A stretch of DNA of 64,000 bases from JBCBSZ01 sp039818945 (GTDB lineage: Bacteria; Actinomycetota; Acidimicrobiia; Acidimicrobiales; Poriferisodalaceae), in contig JBCBSZ010000005.1 of assembly GCA_039818945.1 (NCBI GenBank), positions 1 through 64,000 on the forward strand, read 5' to 3'. Positions 62,359-64,000 of this stretch are shown in pieces. Every line of letters begins with the position of its first letter. Positions within the stretch are counted from its first letter, which is position 1. Below the pieces are notes generated by a model. The model was not told where the DNA came from, did not search any database, and saw only the letters and a list, made by a program, of their open reading frames with translations. The position numbers were made by a program, and so were the translations under genes.

Positions 62359-62788
62359 TGTCAACGGCCAGTCGGTCGCCGAGCAGGCTCGGCAGTTCGA
62401 CTGGCTGATGTCGAGCTTCGTCAACAAGACCGCCGGCGTCGTCGACGCGGTCGGCGTCTCGTCGGACGGCCTGCTCATCGCGATGTCCCAGGGCCTCGAG
62501 CGCTCGGCGGCCGAGCAGCTCGCCGCGATCGTCAGCGGCCTCGTCAGCCTCGGGCACGGTGCCTCCCGCTGCTTCGGGATGGAGAAGCTCGAGCAGGTCG
62601 TGGTGGAGATGGACCGCGGCTTCCTGTTCGTCGCCTCGATCTCCGACGGCAGCACGCTCGGTGTGCTCGCCAAGCGCGACTCCGACATCGGTCTCGTCGG
62701 CTACGAGATGACGCTGCTGGTCGAACGAGCCGGCTCGCTGCTCACGCCCGAGATCGTCTCCGAGCTGAAGCGCAAGGTCCTGGCGTGA
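62351..62788 (+). CDS. Conservon roadblock/LC7 protein (CvnB-like)
   Basis: A 145-residue roadblock/LC7 (MglB-like) domain: FDWLMSSFVNKTAGVVDAVG and VSSDGLLIAMSQGLE, with the tail GYEMTLLVERAGSLLTPEIV. Such proteins bind or stimulate Ras-like GTPases and here probably act on the CvnD-like GTPase. ATG at 62351 overlaps the kinase stop by 8 bp. Confidence 0.92.
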   Translation: MSDVNGQSVAEQARQFDWLMSSFVNKTAGVVDAVGVSSDGLLIAMSQGLERSAAEQLAAIVSGLVSLGHGASRCFGMEKLEQVVVEMDRGFLFVASISDGSTLGVLAKRDSDIGLVGYEMTLLVERAGSLLTPEIVSELKRKVLA

Positions 62789-63141
62789 ACGAGCCCCGCA
62801 GCATCCGCCGCGGGCGTCCTGATCTGGTCCGACCCTTCCTCATGACCGGAGGTCGGACCCGTCCCGTCGACGAGACGCTGGCCATCGAGGCGATGGTCCG
62901 CAGCGTCGTCGACGTCGGCGAGTCGCAGCTTCGCTTCGAGGCCGCCGACATCGTCGCGCTGTGCGTCCGGCCGGCATCGATCGCCGAGATCGCCGCCCGG
63001 CTCCACATCCCCCTGGGCGTCGCCCGGGTGCTCGTCGCCGATCTCCACGCCAGTGGTCACGTCGACGTGAGGGAACCGCACTCGGTTGCCGAGGACGTCA
63101 CCGTCATCGAGAGGTTGATCGAACGTGTCCGTGCCCTCTGA
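62785..63141 (+). CDS. Conservon DUF742 protein (CvnC-like)
   Basis: A 118-residue DUF742 protein: RPFLMTGGRTRPVDETLAIE and a winged-helix-like part PASIAEIAARLHIPLGVARV with LVADLHASGHVDV. Its exact role in conservons is unknown. The GTG at 62785 overlaps the roadblock stop (GTGA) and its end overlaps the GTPase gene by 17 bp. Confidence 0.92.
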   Translation: MNEPRSIRRGRPDLVRPFLMTGGRTRPVDETLAIEAMVRSVVDVGESQLRFEAADIVALCVRPASIAEIAARLHIPLGVARVLVADLHASGHVDVREPHSVAEDVTVIERLIERVRAL

Positions 63142-63703
63142 GCCGACCGAGGCTCCGCTGGCCGTCAAGGTCGTCGTCGCCGGAGGCTTCGGCGTCGGGA
63201 AGACGACCTTCGTCGGCGCCCTGTCCGAGATCGAACCCCTCCAGACCGAGGCGGCGATGACCGAGCGCGCCGCCGGCGTCGACGACCGCGGCCACGTCAC
63301 GACCAAGACCACGACCACGGTCGCGCTCGACTTCGGTCGGATCACCGTCGACGAGTTCCTCGTGCTCTACCTGTTCGGCACGCCGGGCCAGGACCGGTTC
63401 GGGTTCATGTGGGACGACATCGTGCAGGGCGCGCTCGGGGCGGTCGTGCTCGTCGACACCCGCCGCATCGACCAGTCGTTCGCGGCGATCGACTACTTCG
63501 AGAGCCGCAACGTCCCGTTCGCCGTCGGGGTGAACCTGTTCAACGGCGAGCGGACCCACTCGATCGACGACGTGCGCGGCGCGCTCGACCTCGATCCGGA
63601 GATCCCGATGGTCGAGCTCGATGCCCGGCACCGCGTCTCCGCCAAGCGTGCGCTGCTGGCGCTCCTCACCAGGCTGGCCGAACGAGCCCACGCCCGGGCC
63701 TGA
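63125..63703 (+). CDS. Conservon small GTPase (CvnD-like)
   Basis: A 192-residue MglA/Ras-like GTPase: Walker A AGGFGVGKTTFVGA (about 19-32), the switch region with TTKTTTTVALDFG, G3 as FGTPGQDRF and a nucleotide-binding strand VGVNLFNG in place of NKxD. It is the output GTPase of the conservon, switched by the roadblock protein and the sensor kinase. GTG at 63125. Confidence 0.92.
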   Translation: MSVPSEPTEAPLAVKVVVAGGFGVGKTTFVGALSEIEPLQTEAAMTERAAGVDDRGHVTTKTTTTVALDFGRITVDEFLVLYLFGTPGQDRFGFMWDDIVQGALGAVVLVDTRRIDQSFAAIDYFESRNVPFAVGVNLFNGERTHSIDDVRGALDLDPEIPMVELDARHRVSAKRALLALLTRLAERAHARA

Positions 63704-63741
63704 CTTCGCCCGGGGCGGGCCCCAGGGCGCAGACTGGGGTG

Positions 63742-64000
63742 ATGGAGCGCACCCTGTTCACCGAGGAGCACGAGCAATTCCGTGCTGCCGTCCGCACGTT
63801 CGTCGAACGTGAGGTCACGCCCCACATCGACGAGTGGGAGGCGGCAGGTGTGGTGTCCCACGACGTGTGGAAGCGGGCCGGCGAGGCCGGTTTCCTCGGC
63901 ATGGCCGTTCCCGAGGAGCACGGTGGAGGTGGGGTCGACGACTTCCGCTTCAACGCCGTGCTGGGCGAGGAGCTGACCAAGGCCGGTCCGGGCGGCGCGG
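63742..64000 (+). CDS. Acyl-CoA dehydrogenase, N-terminal part (runs off window)
   Basis: The visible 86 codons read MERTLFTEEHEQFRAAVRTF and EAGFLGMAVPEEHGGGGVDD, the typical first helices of acyl-CoA dehydrogenases (FAD enzymes that make enoyl-CoA). The end lies beyond base 64000. The ATG at 63742 is the first of this pattern. It follows the conservon by 38 bp but need not share its promoter. Confidence 0.85.
   Translation, partial: MERTLFTEEHEQFRAAVRTFVEREVTPHIDEWEAAGVVSHDVWKRAGEAGFLGMAVPEEHGGGGVDDFRFNAVLGEELTKAGPGGA

Overview
The window is about 64 kb of very GC-rich DNA with tightly packed genes, frequent GTG and some TTG starts, and many 4-nt ATGA/GTGA gene overlaps. A mycothiol ligase (MshC), an acyl-CoA carboxylase epsilon-like subunit, a conservon-type sensor/GTPase operon and Thr-rich secreted proteins indicate an actinobacterium. 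The gene mix (fatty-acyl-CoA metabolism, crotonyl-CoA carboxylase/reductase, P450, haloalkane dehalogenase, mycothiol) suggests the Acidimicrobiia (Ilumatobacter/Iamia-like), but that placement is inference. No rRNA, tRNA, CRISPR array or insertion sequence was recognised.

Layout. 1-8.5 kb: recR tail, a methyltransferase, a thiolase divergent from crotonyl-CoA carboxylase/reductase across a palindromic operator, a LOG-family protein, cysS, a SemiSWEET-like transporter and an SDR. 8.5-13 kb: an ECF sigma factor with a membrane-anchored partner, a haloalkane dehalogenase and an N-acyl-D-amino-acid deacylase-like amidohydrolase. 13-17.2 kb: a minus-strand cluster of thioesterase, mshC, a stand-alone PEP-utilizer swivel protein and a small membrane protein. 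17.3-23.4 kb: acyl-CoA synthetase, DUF885 protein, P450, two VOC proteins and a decayed sigma-factor locus. 23.5-29.4 kb: cytochrome c and FixH/YtkA-like pair, an operon of ECF sigma, large membrane-anchored partner and M15-like peptidase, and an anchored propeller-like protein. 29.5-38.8 kb: MarR with a near-ideal operator, small membrane proteins, DUF72, ferredoxin, CBS protein, lipoprotein, a response regulator/kinase/NUDIX operon, HrpB helicase and a hydrolase. 38.9-41.8 kb: a plus-strand cluster with a Met/Asp-rich, CuZn-SOD-like plus cupredoxin-like lipoprotein.

41.8-46.7 kb (minus strand) is a tightly coupled operon: six-repeat propeller-like protein, MauE-like protein, MauD-like thioredoxin, two tandem duplicated 19-codon mini-ORFs, a Tat-exported protein joining a 12-cysteine MauA-like module to a CWB2-like domain, a 22-codon mini-ORF, a multi-pass membrane protein and an anchored protein. 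It looks like an extracytoplasmic disulfide-maturation system built from methylamine-utilisation parts, but no TTQ tryptophan is visible in the MauA-like module.

46.7-55 kb: a class III aminotransferase, a two-gene unknown locus, a 5'-3' exonuclease, a probable selenoprotein redoxin (in-frame UGA at the redox site, followed by a SECIS-like hairpin) that stop-codon-aware gene calling splits in two, a LigC-like DNA ligase and its MarR partner. 55-64 kb: YceI, a VOC protein, a small membrane protein with a 49-bp tandem duplication, a strong bidirectional terminator, an LPxTG-like surface protein, an acyl-CoA carboxylase beta/epsilon pair, a complete conservon (sensor kinase, roadblock, DUF742, GTPase) and the start of an acyl-CoA dehydrogenase.

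How the genes fit together: several loci serve acyl-CoA chemistry (thiolase, Ccr, thioesterase, acyl-CoA synthetase, carboxylase, acyl-CoA dehydrogenase), and several handle extracytoplasmic redox or metals (Mau-like operon, Met-rich lipoprotein, cytochrome c, selenoprotein redoxin, mycothiol synthesis). Two complete sigma-factor/membrane-partner units, one decayed sigma locus, one two-component system and one conservon give a high density of signal transduction.
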